Source of the DNA: Calonectria ilicicola | Lineage: Eukaryota; Ascomycota; Sordariomycetes; Hypocreales; Nectriaceae | NCBI GenBank assembly: GCA_020809705.1 | Contig: CP085834.1 | Span: 1,922,001 to 1,986,000 of the forward strand | Length of the DNA stretch: 64,000 bases | Reading direction: 5' to 3' | Part shown: one piece after another, positions 10,873-22,706 of the stretch | How the letters are laid out: every line of letters starts with the position of its first letter | How positions within the stretch are numbered: position 1 is the stretch's first letter | Position numbers and translations under genes: made by a program | The notes under the pieces: model-generated | Databases searched by the model: none | What the model was told of the DNA's origin: nothing | The model's input: only the letters and a program-made list of their open reading frames with translations

Positions 10873-11811
10873 TTATTTAATGTCTTCTAAATCTTCCCCA
10901 GTTGCGTGCTTAATAGCATAGGATACCAAATCCAACGTGTCTTTGGGAACATATAAATCTTCTGGTTTCCCCATGACGTCGTCAAAGTGAGCAATATATC
11001 CCTCAGGAGTATTTTCATTTGCGTGTCCTGGTACCGTAGCCAGCGTTGTCCTGGCAGCCCTGCCGGCGCCCGCACTGAATAGTTCACCAGATACTGGACA
11101 TTCTTCACTGGCCAGGGCAATAATGAACTTGGCAACATGGGTTGGTGAAAAATACTGTCTGGTGATGCGCTTGATGACTGGCGACAGGTCTGACATGCGC
11201 GATGCAGCAGACGGCATGATTCCGTTAATTTTGATACCGTGTTGGGGACTCATCTTCCCAAGATCCCGAGTCAGTCCAAATACAGCTCCTTTGCTTGAGG
11301 CATATCCTCCATCTCCTCCGGCCCCCATACCGACGATGCTATCAGAGGAGGTGTTTATTATCCTTCCGTATTGTTGTTTCTCCATTATGGGGTAAACAGC
11401 GCTAATTAACATGCTGGACCCGAGAACCGCAATTTCCCATGTACGGCGGAATGAGTCAATGTTGACGTTGTCGTGAGCGCTTGGCTTGCCCGCAGTACCA
11501 GCGTTGTTGATCAAAATGTGAACGGTCCCGTATTTTGATACTGCATGGTCAACCAACTCGCGGACTTCATTCTGAATGGAGATGTCATGGCCATCTGCAA
11601 CGGCCTCTCCGCCTTGAGCTATTATTTCGTCCACCACTGATTGAGCTCGTGATATGGTGCCTCTCTGACCGTCCAATGAGCCGCCGTAGTCGTTTACCAC
11701 GACACGGGCGCCATACTCCCCAAGCAAGAGGGCGTATTCACGCCCTAAACCGCCACCCGCGCCGGTGACAATGGCGACGCGGCCTTGGAGCGATTGTAAT
11801 TTGGTAGTCAT
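10873..11811 (-). CDS. Short-chain dehydrogenase/reductase, MFE-2-like
   Basis: Single exon, 312 residues, starting at the ATG at 11809-11811 (MTTKLQSLQGR). The Rossmann signature TGAGGGLG lies near residues 16-23, followed by RVVVNDYGG, the NAD-site pattern seen in peroxisomal multifunctional enzyme type 2 and (3R)-hydroxyacyl-CoA dehydrogenases. NNAG follows, then the catalytic Ser in NTSSDS, and Tyr and Lys in YASSK. The C-terminus (DLEDIK) is not a PTS1 signal. Substrate is not readable; oxidation of a hydroxyacyl-CoA or secondary alcohol is plausible. It is divergent from the alpha/beta hydrolase and next to the BVMO cluster, where an alcohol dehydrogenase would be useful. Confidence 0.88.
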   Translation of the reverse strand: MTTKLQSLQGRVAIVTGAGGGLGREYALLLGEYGARVVVNDYGGSLDGQRGTISRAQSVVDEIIAQGGEAVADGHDISIQNEVRELVDHAVSKYGTVHILINNAGTAGKPSAHDNVNIDSFRRTWEIAVLGSSMLISAVYPIMEKQQYGRIINTSSDSIVGMGAGGDGGYASSKGAVFGLTRDLGKMSPQHGIKINGIMPSAASRMSDLSPVIKRITRQYFSPTHVAKFIIALASEECPVSGELFSAGAGRAARTTLATVPGHANENTPEGYIAHFDDVMGKPEDLYVPKDTLDLVSYAIKHATGEDLEDIK

Positions 11812-12328
11812 GATTGAGAGGGGTGTAAGGATTCGAGGCACGCAATTCAAAGTGTGTTTGAGCAAAATAATAATAAGAACTCTAATTTTCAATAGTTTTT
11901 CATTTGGTCCAAAATGGTGCTTTTACACCAAAAGATTTGATCTCTAGGCATTGATTCTGGTCACTGACTTCATGTCGTCGTGGTGAGTCTCGTGCTAAAT
12001 TTACGTAGGATGATCTCATTGACCCGAGTCAGCAAAGCACGCTAACCATGCTAGTCATGGGCGCGTACTAACACAACATGGAAAAGCGAATCCGAAGATT
12101 AAGCACTGACATGACCTGCGCTGTCATTGCTTCGTGGCCTCCGAAGAGGATACAAAACATTGCGGTGGTCAGGGATGATCCACTTTGAAGTCAATAATGT
12201 GGAATGTTGAATGCACGTCAGGTTGGTAATAAAGAGTAGTGTATAGACTAGTTTATAATCCATTTGGAAGGATACCATGGGGGTTGTATTTAGCACTGTT
12301 TAAAAACCGTACAGCACAAAGGACATCA
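11812..12328. promoter_or_regulatory. Divergent promoter of the SDR and alpha/beta hydrolase genes
   Basis: No gene was seen in 517 bp. CGAGTCAG at 12025-12032 is the inverse of the CTGACTCG element found in other promoters of this cluster. Confidence 0.5.
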
Positions 12329-13681
12329 ATGATGAGTGAATCAATTCTGAATCGCACCAGGTTGGTTGTTTGTCTCGTTTTACTTCGTTGTGAGTAGCGA
12401 TCATGCCATCACCGGTAAGCTTTAAGCTCATCATTCAAATTGGTAGTTTACGTGGTTCCTCGCATCAAGATCCTGGTTTACTTATCGCATCCCCTCGGAA
12501 AGAAACCTCTTGTACTGCAATATTGCCTTGCAAATGCATCAATTAGATGGTCAGTATATTTAGTGTCTCGTCGGAATCCTCGAAAGGGCTTTTGAGCTAA
12601 TGTCCAAGGCTGTCGCGGCATCTCACGACGCAGCAATTCAGAGCGCTCTCGATGCCCCGAGTTGACCCCGGGGCACTTTTGGAGTCTTGTCCGACTCTCT
12701 TGGCTGAAAGTCCCATAGTTGAGACGGTGAGGGAGTCATCCATAAGTTCGTTTCATCAACGTCTTCTGATATGAATGCATCACCCAGGTTGAGACACCGG
12801 GATATCGTGGGACCTACATTCCCAAATTTCCAGGCTCAACACATATTTTAATGTACATTCATGGTGGGGGTTTTGTTTCTGGTTCGCCTGTCGCTGCCTC
12901 CCCATACCTACTGCAGCTTTGCGTAGAGCTACGCTCTCGTGGCATTTTGGCCGACATATTTGCCGTAGGTTACGATCTTGCTCCTGAGAATCCATACCCC
13001 AATGCGCTGCATCAAATTGTAAATGCGCATCGATACATCCGGGCCCGGAACAAGCCAATTATACTTGTTGGTGACTCTGCAGGTGGGAATCTTTGTTTGG
13101 CTTTGCTTCAACATCTTGCCCATCCTCACCCAAGAATGGGGTCGTCAAAAAATGAAGATGGCGGAAAAATTATCGCTGCGTGTCTCGCTAGTCCGTGGAC
13201 GAACCTTCTCAATTCGAGCGAGTCAATTCAAAAGGACTCGGGAAAGGATTGCCTGGACAGGGATGCGCTTGACAATTGGCGTGATGCTTACTTGAACCAA
13301 CAGCCAGTGGATGAATATTCAAGTCCAGCGGAATGTACAAGGAACTGGATGAAAATTTTACCGCCAAAATTGCTTTTGTTGTCGGGTGACTTGGACCTTT
13401 TCCTTTCTGATATTCTGGAATTCTCAAAACGCATCAAGGCAGTCCGTTGTCCTGTGAGCCCCGTGACTGTGTCAAAGCCCGACTAATTTCTTCTCTAGGA
13501 TGGATACAAAGGCCTGGAACTTTACGTAGCACCATCAAAAGGGCATGTTTGGAACATGGTAGATTTTGGCTCGACGATACCCGGAAAACAAGCGAAGGAG
13601 GGAGATCATGAGGATGAAGAGGTGTATGTGGGAGTTAGATTCCAGGCAAATTGGATTGCACGTCAGTGTCAGAAGGAGTAG
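12329..13681 (+). CDS. Alpha/beta hydrolase (hormone-sensitive lipase-type esterase)
   Basis: Model join(12329..12389,12447..12549,12609..12726,12788..13453,13499..13681), 376 residues, introns 45-61 bp. The oxyanion-hole motif HGGGF, the nucleophile elbow GDSAGGN, an acid-region segment LLLLSGDLDLFLSD and the catalytic His in GHVWNM are all present, in HSL-family order. The N-terminus is hydrophobic (LVVCLVLL), so a membrane anchor is possible. Exon joins were chosen because each restores one frame and a helical N-terminus (KILVYLSHPLGKKP, RHLTTQQFRALS). Two ATGs lie in tandem at 12329 and 12332; I used the first. The first two exons are the least certain. In the cluster it could open the ester or lactone made by a BVMO; this is inference. 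Confidence 0.8.
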
Positions 13682-14114
13682 ATAGCTGGGTTTATCAGCA
13701 CGAGAGGATGCAGATTTACTGTGCCTGGAATGCACTTAAAGAGATACGAGCAAGTTATAAATATAGGCAAATGTTTACAAGACGGAGTAATTGAGAATTG
13801 TTCTATGTTGCCAACCCGAAGGAGGTTTTGATTGCACCGTGTAAAAGGTTAAAATTGACGCGGGTGAAGGGCTTTGTTTAACAGCATAACAATTCACGAC
13901 TTGCGCTATTTAAACAACGTACAGCAGACTTAAGAGATGGTTGGAAAAAACATATTTATAAATTCAATAAAAACAATTGGTAAGTGCTGTCGTGTTCAAT
14001 CACTCAGCATTTTAGAAGTCACATGCAATCTGAGTCGCATTCCGCAAGAGAGTTTGAGTACCAAAAGAGAAAGAGGGGTAAAATATTGTTCACCAAATTT
14101 TATTCAAATTGCTG
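13682..14114. other. Convergent 3' regions, no gene seen
   Basis: AT-rich 433 bp tract between the 3' ends of the hydrolase and transporter genes. No supported ORF. Confidence 0.6.
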
Positions 14115-15870
14115 TTAATTTTTAACACTAGATTCCTGATGTGATGGCTGAGTGAGAACCGTCCGATGAAAGTGGCGGGGGTTGATCTTGGCCTCGTACA
14201 GTTCATCCAGTTCAGTGACGGAACGATCCTTCGTTTCTGGCAGCCAGAGCCAACAGCCAAGAAAGCCAATGAAGGTGGTGGCGCCGAAAATAAATCCTAC
14301 TTTCCCGGCCAAATTTCCGGCATCTGGGTTGAACATGTATGGGAAAACAAACCCCACGAGCCATTGCACTGCGCAGAGAACAATGTTTGAAAGTGCTTGG
14401 GTGCGTGATCGCAGGCGCCAAGAAGGTATTTCAGCCACAACAGCCCAGGCCACTGTTCCCAAGGTAATTTGATAAACAAACCCCTATAGAAACACAACAA
14501 TTAGTACAATTTTTAATGCGGTTGAACTGGCATAGGCGTGAGAGGGTTACCCAAACAAACATGAAAGAGATTGTAACAATGAGTGTAGTTTGATTCTCAG
14601 GGATACTGGCAGCTCCGACAATTATCAAGGTCAACGAACAGACGAACTGGCCCCAAACAATCAGAGGTCGGCGGCCAACAGTGTTAAGAAGGGGCCAAGA
14701 GAGGATGTTGGCGACAAACATGCTGCAATTATTCAGCATGCCCAACAAAAACGCTTTCTGGGCACTATATCCGGCGAGCTGGTAATAATAAGACTGGTAG
14801 CCAAGAACAAATACGATGCCAGAGAGGTACTGGCACCCGTAGATAAACATGCAAATCAGGGTACGCTGCCGATTCTTACTGTTGAAACATGTGGCATAGG
14901 TTACGCTTGACGTTTCAGCGTTATGTTCACGTTCTTGCTGGACGGTTGTCTGAATCACTGCAAGAATTGCTCCACGGTCTACTGACGATCCATTGCCGTG
15001 TAGAACCTTGAGTGATTTCTCTGCCGCCTCACTTCGTTCCATACGGACTAGCCAAACCGGAGACTCTGGCCAAGCCCACCCCGTCAACGAAACTAGCCCG
15101 GGTATGATCCATTGGCAGACAAATGGGATTAGGTACGCATTGGAGTCGTTGACTGGCCCTAGTTTGTATATGATGCCAGTGAAAAGAAGAGTTCCAGAGA
15201 ACTGAACCAAGTTGGTCATTGCCGTCAACCAACCTCGTAGCTTTAGGGGCGCTACTTCCGAAGCATATAGGGGCCCGATGACGAGCCAACCACCGATGGA
15301 GATGCCATTGATGGCTTTTCCAACAGTAAGAATAGGTAGTGATCCACGGTAGGTTGAAACATACTGCACGGCCACTCCCACAATTGATATCGCGCACAAT
15401 ATCATGTTGCAATAGCGGCGTCCAACCTTGTCAGCTAGCCAGCCAGTTGCAGTTGCTCCCAGTATGGCAGTCAGTTGAGAAACACCTCCATAGAGGCTTT
15501 GCCAAGTAGCGGGAATGATGTACGCCGCGGCATTGCCTTCTCCATGAAGTTCACCATAATCTCTCCTAAGGTATGTTTAGTAATACTCCAGGATATTGCA
15601 CAAGGAGGCTGCAAACCGGAATGTGGGAATGGCCAAGAGATTTCCAGCAATAATGCCATCAATCCCGTAACCAAAAACAACCAATTGGCCGTATAAAATC
15701 CAAAGGGTACTTCTCCAAAAGACTGCAATGGTACGAAAAAACCCTAGGCTTTTTTCGTAGTCCGTTTGACGGGCTGCAGCGTCGGTTTGGTTCTGTAACT
15801 GATCTTTGGGTCGGTTTTCAACATGTTCCGCAATTTGTATGGGTTTTTCGAGATTGGATTTATTTTCCAT
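14115..15870 (-). CDS. Sugar-porter-family MFS transporter (maltose/glucoside permease-like)
   Basis: Model complement(join(14115..14483,14551..15565,15617..15870)), 545 residues. Family marks: PESPVWLVR after TM6, an N-domain DKVGRR loop, a C-domain NTVGRRP loop, and PETKDRS after TM12. Intron 2 (67 bp) joins FMFVW to GFVYQITLG cleanly. Intron 1 (51 bp) uses a weak donor, GTTTGC, to give TFRRDYGE; a second donor, GTGCAA, a little downstream is possible. Expected at the plasma membrane with proton-coupled uptake. Sugar-porter members can carry other polyols or phenolics, so uptake of the cluster's substrate is possible. It is divergent from BVMO 1. Confidence 0.88.
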
Positions 15871-16515
15871 GTTCGAATGATGATGTGATATTAATTGTAA
15901 AGGGAAGATATTTCAGAGTTGAAAAGAAAGCTTGCATGCGCGGCAATCAAGTAAATAGCTAGTTCAAGACAGGCGACGTGCCACGAATCTCCCATATCCC
16001 CGGTATCCGAACTAGTCAAGGCACCCCGAATTATCTTGACTCGTGAAACAAATTAGGGTGTGACAAGAGTCCGCCGCAAACACACGTCTCGTCCGATGCG
16101 GGGGAAAAGACACATCTGCCGACCGATGGAAGCGATCGGTGGGCTGCCCTAGCTGACAAGTGCTGCTTACAATAGCTTTGCAGGACACTCCGACCCCTCA
16201 AAAACTTGACACGCCCTGTCTTGTCAGCTTTTAAGTTTGCGGGGAAGCTGGGGGCCACCGAGGTGGGCTTGGAGGCCACACCAAGAGTAATTGGCCGATG
16301 TCATATTTCATTTTATGTTTTATTTGAACAAGTATTGTTGTCGATGAACACGGACAAGATTGAACTACGACAAGATCAAATCGCTACGAGGTTTAGCACA
16401 TCCACCCGATACTTTAACCCTGGTACCCTTGAACGCGTTAACACCCACATAACCTCAACACCTTTCTTCGGTGTACATCCGAAATTATTCCAACAGACTG
16501 AAAAAATATTTCACT
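15871..16515. promoter_or_regulatory. Divergent promoter of transporter and BVMO 1
   Basis: 645 bp without a gene. It contains TTGACTCG at 16036-16043 and two AGCTGACAAG elements, one per strand near 16150 and 16220. These resemble halves of the composite motif in the BVMO 2 promoter. Confidence 0.45.
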
Positions 16516-18587
16516 ATGAGTCCACGAGAGGAGGTAGATTATTCTGTCACTTTCGATAACAGAGTCGGGGGTACCCCGACGATCGAAGAAGATGGCGCCA
16601 CATACCAAGTCTCTGAGCATCTACTGTGGGCACCGCGAAAACTACGAGTTGCCTGCATTGGAGCCGGGGCTTCTGGTATCATGATGTGCTACAAGAAAGA
16701 AAAAGACTTTGGCGATTCTATCGACTTTGTGGTATACGAGAGTGAGTTCATCCATAGGGCGAATATTGACATCCCGTACATGACATTAACTGGTCTCTAG
16801 GGTACCCCAAATGCGGGGGTGTCTGGTACGCTAACCGGTATCCTGGATGTCGTTGCGACGTTCCCTCGCCGGCCTATCAGTACCCATTTGCACCCAAACC
16901 AGATTGGTCGAGATATTACTCACCGGCAGCTGAAATCCAAGCATACTATCAAGACTTTGCTGAACAGAACGGATACATTGATAAGTATATTAAACTAAGT
17001 CACCGAGTTGATAAGGCCATTTGGAACGAAACCACTAGCCAGTGGGGCTTAACAGTCACTGAAACATCGGAAGACAGCAAGGACATACGCATATTCGAGG
17101 TTAGCGTCGATTTCCTCATTGGCAATACCGGAGTTTTGAGCACTTGGAACTGGCCTGACATCCCCAACCGTGAGTCTTTTGAGGGGTCCCTCACTCACTC
17201 AGCCGACTACGACACAAATATTTCCCTTGAAGACAAAACCGTACTCGTCATTGGATCTGGAGCCTCCGCAATCCAAATTGTCCCAGCTATCAAAAACTCT
17301 GCAAAAAAGGTCATTTTATTCTACCGCACACCCCAGTGGATCGGTCCTGGGCTTGCTATGGATGGCTATACCGACTCGGAGGGCAGTAACTTTGATTGTT
17401 CGTACCATCCCTACAATTCGTTCTACATGAGTTGATGAATGTTTGCCTAACATCAAGTAGACACGGAGGAGCAGAAGCTTGATTTTGCGCGGGATCCAGC
17501 TGGATATCTTGCCCATCGCAAGGCATTGGAGACCAAGATCAACAAGAGCTTCCGACACAACATTGCGGCACATCCCGACCAGAAGATGGCGAGAGAGGTA
17601 ATTGCTACAAGTTACTCAGCGCCTAATCATCACATTGATTCTAATTTTTCTTTTGGCTACAGTTCGTTGCGAATAGAATGGCCAAGATCTTGAAGGATGA
17701 CGAGAAACTGATCGAAAGGCTCATTCCGAAATTTCCCATGGGCTGTCGACGCCTTGGGCCCGCCGAAGGCTTTCTCGAGTGCTTTCACGAGAACAATATG
17801 CAGCTTGCCGACGGCGCCATTGAAACCTTTACCAAAAACGGCGTCCGCACTACAGACGGAAAGGAGTTTGTGGCTGACGTGATTATTTGTGCTACTGGCT
17901 TTGAAGTGAGCTTCAAACCACCGTTTCCAGTTCACGGACGTGGGGGAGTATCCCTTGCAGATGCTTGGGACGCAGATCCATCAGCATATCTGGCAGTCGC
18001 AGCTGGTGGGTTCCCTAATTTTATGAGTAAGTCACACAAGTGAAGTTGGTGGATAGGTCAATAACTAATCGTGCCCACCTTCAAGTTGGCTCACTGGGAC
18101 CTAATTGCCCCGCTGGACATGGCTCCTTCATTACCGTACTTGAAGCCGCTCAGAATTACGTCTGCAAGATCATTAGAAAGATGCAAACGGAGAACATCCG
18201 GTCTATTGACGTGAAACCTGAAGCTGTTGCCGAATACAATGAACATGTTCACGAATGGCTGAAGCGATCGTAAGTTGAAGGCTTTTATATATGTCCATTG
18301 CGAGGTTCAAGCTAACCTGGGCTGCTAGGGTTTGGGCAGCTGGATGCCGTTCGTGGTATAATCAAGGTAGACCAGGGGGCAAACTGACAGCCCAATATCC
18401 AGGATCGCTGGTTCATTGGCGGCTCATGATGGAGGAACCAAGATTCGAAGATTATAATATCCAGTACCGCAGTGGAAATAGATTCGAGTTTATGGGTAAT
18501 GGGTTTACTTTCCGGGAAGTTACTGGGGAAGACTTGGCTTGGTATCTGGATCCCGAGTATATTGAGAAACCACTCTTTAGTCACTAA
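16516..18587 (+). CDS. Baeyer-Villiger monooxygenase / flavin monooxygenase 1
   Basis: Model join(16516..16741,16801..17397,17461..17597,17663..18026,18086..18269,18329..18587), 588 residues, introns 59-65 bp. The FAD Rossmann motif VACIGAGASG is near residue 52 and the NADPH Rossmann motif VLVIGSGAS near residue 250. Between them lies FEGSLTHSADY, which fits the BVMO fingerprint FxGxxxHxxxW except for Tyr in the last place. VIICATGFEVSF near residue 410 is the usual ATG motif. Intron 2 uses donor GTTCGT, chosen because it gives SNFDYTEEQK, the expected family sequence; GT sites nearby break the frame. Such enzymes insert oxygen into ketones to give esters or lactones. Neighbours: divergent transporter and tail-to-tail bZIP regulator. 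Confidence 0.88.
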
Positions 18588-18716
18588 ATGTTTGCTTTTA
18601 GAGGGTTTAAATGGGTCATATAAATTGAGGATATATATGTGAAATCATGAAAAAAAGATTTATTTACAAAATGCTGTTCTAAATGTATCACCATGAAAAA
18701 CACACTCTTCCATTTA

Positions 18717-20488
18717 TTAATTGGCACTCTCAGTTGATAATTCTGGTTCAAGTCGCTTCCATTGTGGATAGCGCTTGAAGAATTCACTATCCAATTTCCA
18801 ATTGGAAAGATTAGTGATTTGTGCGGCAATTCGTTGTGGGCCATTGCACATGTCAAGATCCCCGACCTGGATCTGAACACTGAGATATTTCCCAATGTCA
18901 AAAGAGACGTCATAGGGGCTTGGAGAATCGGAAAAGGACATGTGGATTAGTTCTTCACGCATTTTTGGCCTAGTGGAATAGTATAAGCGAAAGCAATCGA
19001 GCGAGTCGTGGCATCAAGGCCATACCATGCAATTAGATCTGCTGCGGCGGGATGCAAAACTGATAGCTGCAGGGGTGTCGGTCGCAGCCAAGAGGGCAAG
19101 CTTTGATAGGATTCTTCATCGCGTAAAATTTGCCACTAAAATAGATGTTCAATGTTACGTTAGACCTTCAATAGATATAGTTACTTGGCGAGGATCCATA
19201 CCCGAAGCAGGAGATAGAGAACCCAATACGTGGCGAGAAATTCTGATGTTCCGCGGCTCTTTCTGATTGGGGCTAGGAATGCTTTTAGATCAATCGAGAG
19301 AGTATTTTTGGGATTATCAATCAAGAAATCAATCAGATTGGGTGGTCCAATGCTTGCCATGTTGGCGGTTGCACGCTCAATTATGGCATGGAGATGCTTA
19401 TCTCCCGGAAGCGGGGGCGTCAAGGAAAGCGGCAAGGCTTCGGCATGCGCAAAGGTAAATGGCGGCCATAGCCAATGGAGAATGGAGGATGAGCTTTGCT
19501 CCAACGGCATTGCTATCCCTCCTTCTAGGTTTGCCTGGTTTTGTGACTTGTTAGGCTGCCTGGACTTCTCTGTTCTGAGCCCGTCTGGTTGTAAGGTCTG
19601 CAGAAACTCGGTAATGTCAGAGGGAAGTTGACTCTTGGGTGTGAGCGGGCGAGGAGCATCGACTGTGGAGGCGTTCGGCGGCGCGTGAGATTCCGAAAAG
19701 TCGACGGCAGCCCTAGCAAAAAGCGCCCAATTGTCTAGAGTCATGTTGGGTGTCAACGGGTCAACGGTGAAATCTGCATCATGATGTTGGAGGCTTGGAT
19801 CGACTGCGATTGAGTCGAGCACCAAATGTCTAGTATCACCAACATCTGCATGCTCTTCCACGTTTATTGGCGCATGCCTTTTAGCTAAGTCATTTATGAC
19901 ATCACCTGCAACGAGGCCTACCATGGCTGTCTCCGGATCGTTTGTGTGGTCTTCTCTGGATTCGTGTTCTCGGTCGGTAGGTTTCGTGCGACTGGGATCC
20001 CAATGGCCCGTCGGGTCGCTAGGCTGATGATAGACTTGGCTGGGGAAATTCGGATAGCGGCTCTCGGAAAACTGGGAGGAGGGAGCGAGGTCCAAAGGCG
20101 GATCAAGTAATAATGCTTCTCGCCGGAGCTCACGCTGTCTCTGCAAAAGCTCCTCCATGGCATCCCATAGTGTGTGCATTTGCTTCAGCTGAAGCCCCCA
20201 GCACGAGTTAGCATGTGTCATCCGTGAGGGAGGCTACCCGGCATTTCGAACCTGTTCCCGCAATTGGATATTCTGTGTAGCCAGGCGAGACGCTTCTGAT
20301 TCATTGCTGGCCTTGAACATGGACAATTGGGCCTCCAGCTGCTCCACGTAGAGCTTCTGGCGTTTTCGGTGTTCGCGCTGAGCAGCCCTGTCGGTTTGGC
20401 GCTTGCGTTCTCGCTTGCGCTGTTCCGCAGCATCGGCCGAGGGGCTGTCGCTCTTGGGCCGCGACGGGCGCATCGTGTCATTTTCCAT
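18717..20488 (-). CDS. bZIP transcription factor with DUF3425 C-terminal domain
   Basis: Model complement(join(18717..18969,19026..19135,19202..20188,20252..20488)), 528 residues. The basic region (residues 23-45, RKRERKRQTDRAAQREHRKR) runs into a leucine zipper that continues across intron 1 (LREQ/LKQMHTLW). The usual basic-region Asn is Asp here (TDRAAQ); I recall this in some fungal bZIPs, but it alters a DNA contact. A long Ser/Pro-rich middle follows. The C-terminal DUF3425 region shows LIDFLIDNP, TSEFLATYWVLYLLLR and, across intron 2, WQILRDEESYQSLPSWLRPTPLQ, then LIAWPKMREELI. It lies between the two BVMO genes and is a good candidate for the cluster regulator. Confidence 0.88.
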
Positions 20489-20788
20489 TATTTATTAACG
20501 TGGCTGCGGATATTTATTATTGTAAAACAAAAAAAAACAAAAAAAACAAGGCACAAGCCAAGAACGGGTTGAAGCGTGTAAAGTGTATAAATTTATGTAC
20601 TGGATGGAACGACCGCTGCCCCGGAAAGTCTGGGGAAGAGGTGGGGGCGCGGTGCCTACAAAGTACGCTAATGGAGCTACCCCGCACGCTAAACATAGTG
20701 ACGTGACCTCGGTAGCAGTGTGCTGTGGTTGTGGAGGGCCCTCTATCTTTTAGTGGACTTGTCCACAGTTATTGGAGTCTAGCATCCC
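20489..20788. other. bZIP promoter and 3' side of the next gene
   Basis: 300 bp, with A-rich runs at about 20525-20550 just upstream of the bZIP start and a CRE-like TGACGTGA near 20699. No gene seen. Confidence 0.5.
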
Positions 20789-22381
20789 TCAAGCCCCTCG
20801 ACACACTTGCTCTCGCACTATTGGCTCGTTCCACATGTCATCAAAGCTGCCGAGCAATTCCTTTTGCTCCGAGACGCGTTGACTTTCAACTTCGGCCGTG
20901 GCTAAACTTCCTTCCATTATTATATCCTGTTCATTTATTACGACATCAGGCTCAAGTGAGTCTCGTGGTGTCGAAACCGACGTAAGTTGCGGAGTGGTCG
21001 TCACGCCTGTAACATTCGATGCCTCTGCAGTCCAAAAGGTTTGGTTTGCTTCAATGAAATGCTCCAACAGCCGGCATAAATCGGCTCGTTTGCTCGCCAC
21101 ACTGAGATTCACTGGCCCTATGCTCACGATCCGCGCGGCAGCAATCATCGCCTGTAGCATGTTGGGGTAGTTTATTGAGGTCGGCAACGGGTCGGCCGCA
21201 GCCAGAGCCTTTTCGCCGACCTGGATAATCTGAAGAATTGCTCGAGCCAGCTTTTCATGTCGAAGCTGCCTCCAAATCCACGCGTCATGGCTATTAGCCT
21301 GTTGGTCTTGTACCAACAATGATTCGCAGAGGAAAATCATGATGCAACAGAAGCTCACCAACAAGTCCGTTTGTGACCGAAGAAGGTCAGGGTCGTGGTG
21401 AACATCCAATATATCCCAGTCTCTAGTATTTTGATCTTCTAGGAACCTTTGCTCAAATATATGGACTTCCCAAAATTTTGGATCATGGCGGATGTACCTC
21501 AGTCGGGAAGCAACTGGCTCTGGTTCAGAATGGTTGAAAGTTGAGGCTGATTGTGTGACAATCAATGTCGCGAATCGATTGCTCAACTCAACTCGCTCAA
21601 TGAAGCAAGCTGCTCTTGACAGTCGACTTCCGTAGTCCACGAAGGATTCATGTGATAGACCTAAAGGCATCAGATCCATGTCTTCTAAGCAAAGTGGGAC
21701 TGCCTTGCGAGGATCAAGCATGAATGAGGTTGAGCACCATGACAACTGCTTTTCCTGCAGTCCAAATCGTAAAAAGTAACTCTGTTCCATTAGGAAGGTT
21801 GACCACCAAATCCTATTCCAGATCCGGCGCTGTTGCTTAGAGTCTCCTGCAAACTTTCCCTTTTCAACGGTTCTTTGTCTATCAACTAGTCCCTCGCGAA
21901 GCTTGTATATACAAAGCTGTAACCACCTTGTTTCACTGAGAAGGGACTTCCCACTTCTTGATTGGTTTGAAGCGTACATCATGAGGAGCAGTGATTGCAA
22001 AACTGTCATAGACGATTCATTTCCGCCTGTGAGTCTCAAGGCAGCCTGGATACCATGTAATATGTCAGTCACCTTTCTTTTACTAAAGATGGAGAAGGAA
22101 AAAACCATTACTTCAAATAGTCCCGTTATCTTCCACAGAACCTCCTCACGAGAGAGAATCTCATTTCCAAAAAGTACAGTTTTTGGAAGCCAAGGAACGG
22201 CTGCCGCCCTCAAGGCATGGTGCAACAAAGTATTAGAACGGAAAAACGTTTCCTCATTTCCCTTCAAGCGGGCCAGCACGAGAATATCCAATACTGGCAG
22301 GTCGAAATAGATATGATCTAAGTATATTTGAATGCAGTCAGCATCCAATGTCGCATCATCCGAGAACCTCTGGTTAGCCAT
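20789..22381 (-). CDS. Fungal transcription-factor-domain protein lacking a visible zinc cluster
   Basis: Single exon, 530 residues, ATG at 22379-22381. The sequence has the Fungal_trans/cutinase-factor type of regulatory domain: YLDHIYFDLPVLDILVLARL near residue 22, a tryptophan-rich RRIWNRIWWSTFLMEQ near residue 186, DPRKAVPLCLEDMDLMPL after that, and helical repeats to about residue 430. No Cys6 cluster, C2H2 finger or basic region occurs in the ORF. I translated about 200 bp upstream and found stops and no cysteine cluster. It may act as a partner or inhibitor of another regulator, such as the adjacent bZIP, or have lost its DNA-binding exon. It is divergent from BVMO 2. Confidence 0.8.
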   Translation of the reverse strand: MANQRFSDDATLDADCIQIYLDHIYFDLPVLDILVLARLKGNEETFFRSNTLLHHALRAAAVPWLPKTVLFGNEILSREEVLWKITGLFEVMVFSFSIFSKRKVTDILHGIQAALRLTGGNESSMTVLQSLLLMMYASNQSRSGKSLLSETRWLQLCIYKLREGLVDRQRTVEKGKFAGDSKQQRRIWNRIWWSTFLMEQSYFLRFGLQEKQLSWCSTSFMLDPRKAVPLCLEDMDLMPLGLSHESFVDYGSRLSRAACFIERVELSNRFATLIVTQSASTFNHSEPEPVASRLRYIRHDPKFWEVHIFEQRFLEDQNTRDWDILDVHHDPDLLRSQTDLLVSFCCIMIFLCESLLVQDQQANSHDAWIWRQLRHEKLARAILQIIQVGEKALAAADPLPTSINYPNMLQAMIAAARIVSIGPVNLSVASKRADLCRLLEHFIEANQTFWTAEASNVTGVTTTPQLTSVSTPRDSLEPDVVINEQDIIMEGSLATAEVESQRVSEQKELLGSFDDMWNEPIVREQVCRGA

Positions 22382-22706
22382 ATCGCCTGCTCAATCGAAG
22401 AATGCACGAGCGCTCAAAATATGTACACCTGCCGGAAGCCTTATGACATTCTGGATAAATCCGAGACACTAAGCATGGAAATATTAAACAGTCACATTGA
22501 TTACTGCTCCCTCTTTGTCATAGAAAATGGCGCATAAAAGCACACAGGCAGCCAGCCAAAGCATAACTTAATTAGAGGGTTGTTTTCACTTGCAAATTGC
22601 GATGCGACCAGACCATGCGCTAGCTGACTAAGGACACAGGGCATTTAACAAGAGGATCCTGTCTGGTTACAACGCATCCTCCGCTCTACAAGCCACGGAT
22701 TTGAAC

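Noticed and set aside
12408..12540. Alternative start of the alpha/beta hydrolase at the ATG near 12403
   Set aside because: It would need a 32 bp intron and gives a frame that does not join the next exon.
17430..17460. A 30 bp GTTGAT...AAGTAG intron in BVMO 1
   Set aside because: Too short for fungal splicing; the 63 bp GTTCGT intron keeps the frame and restores the family sequence.
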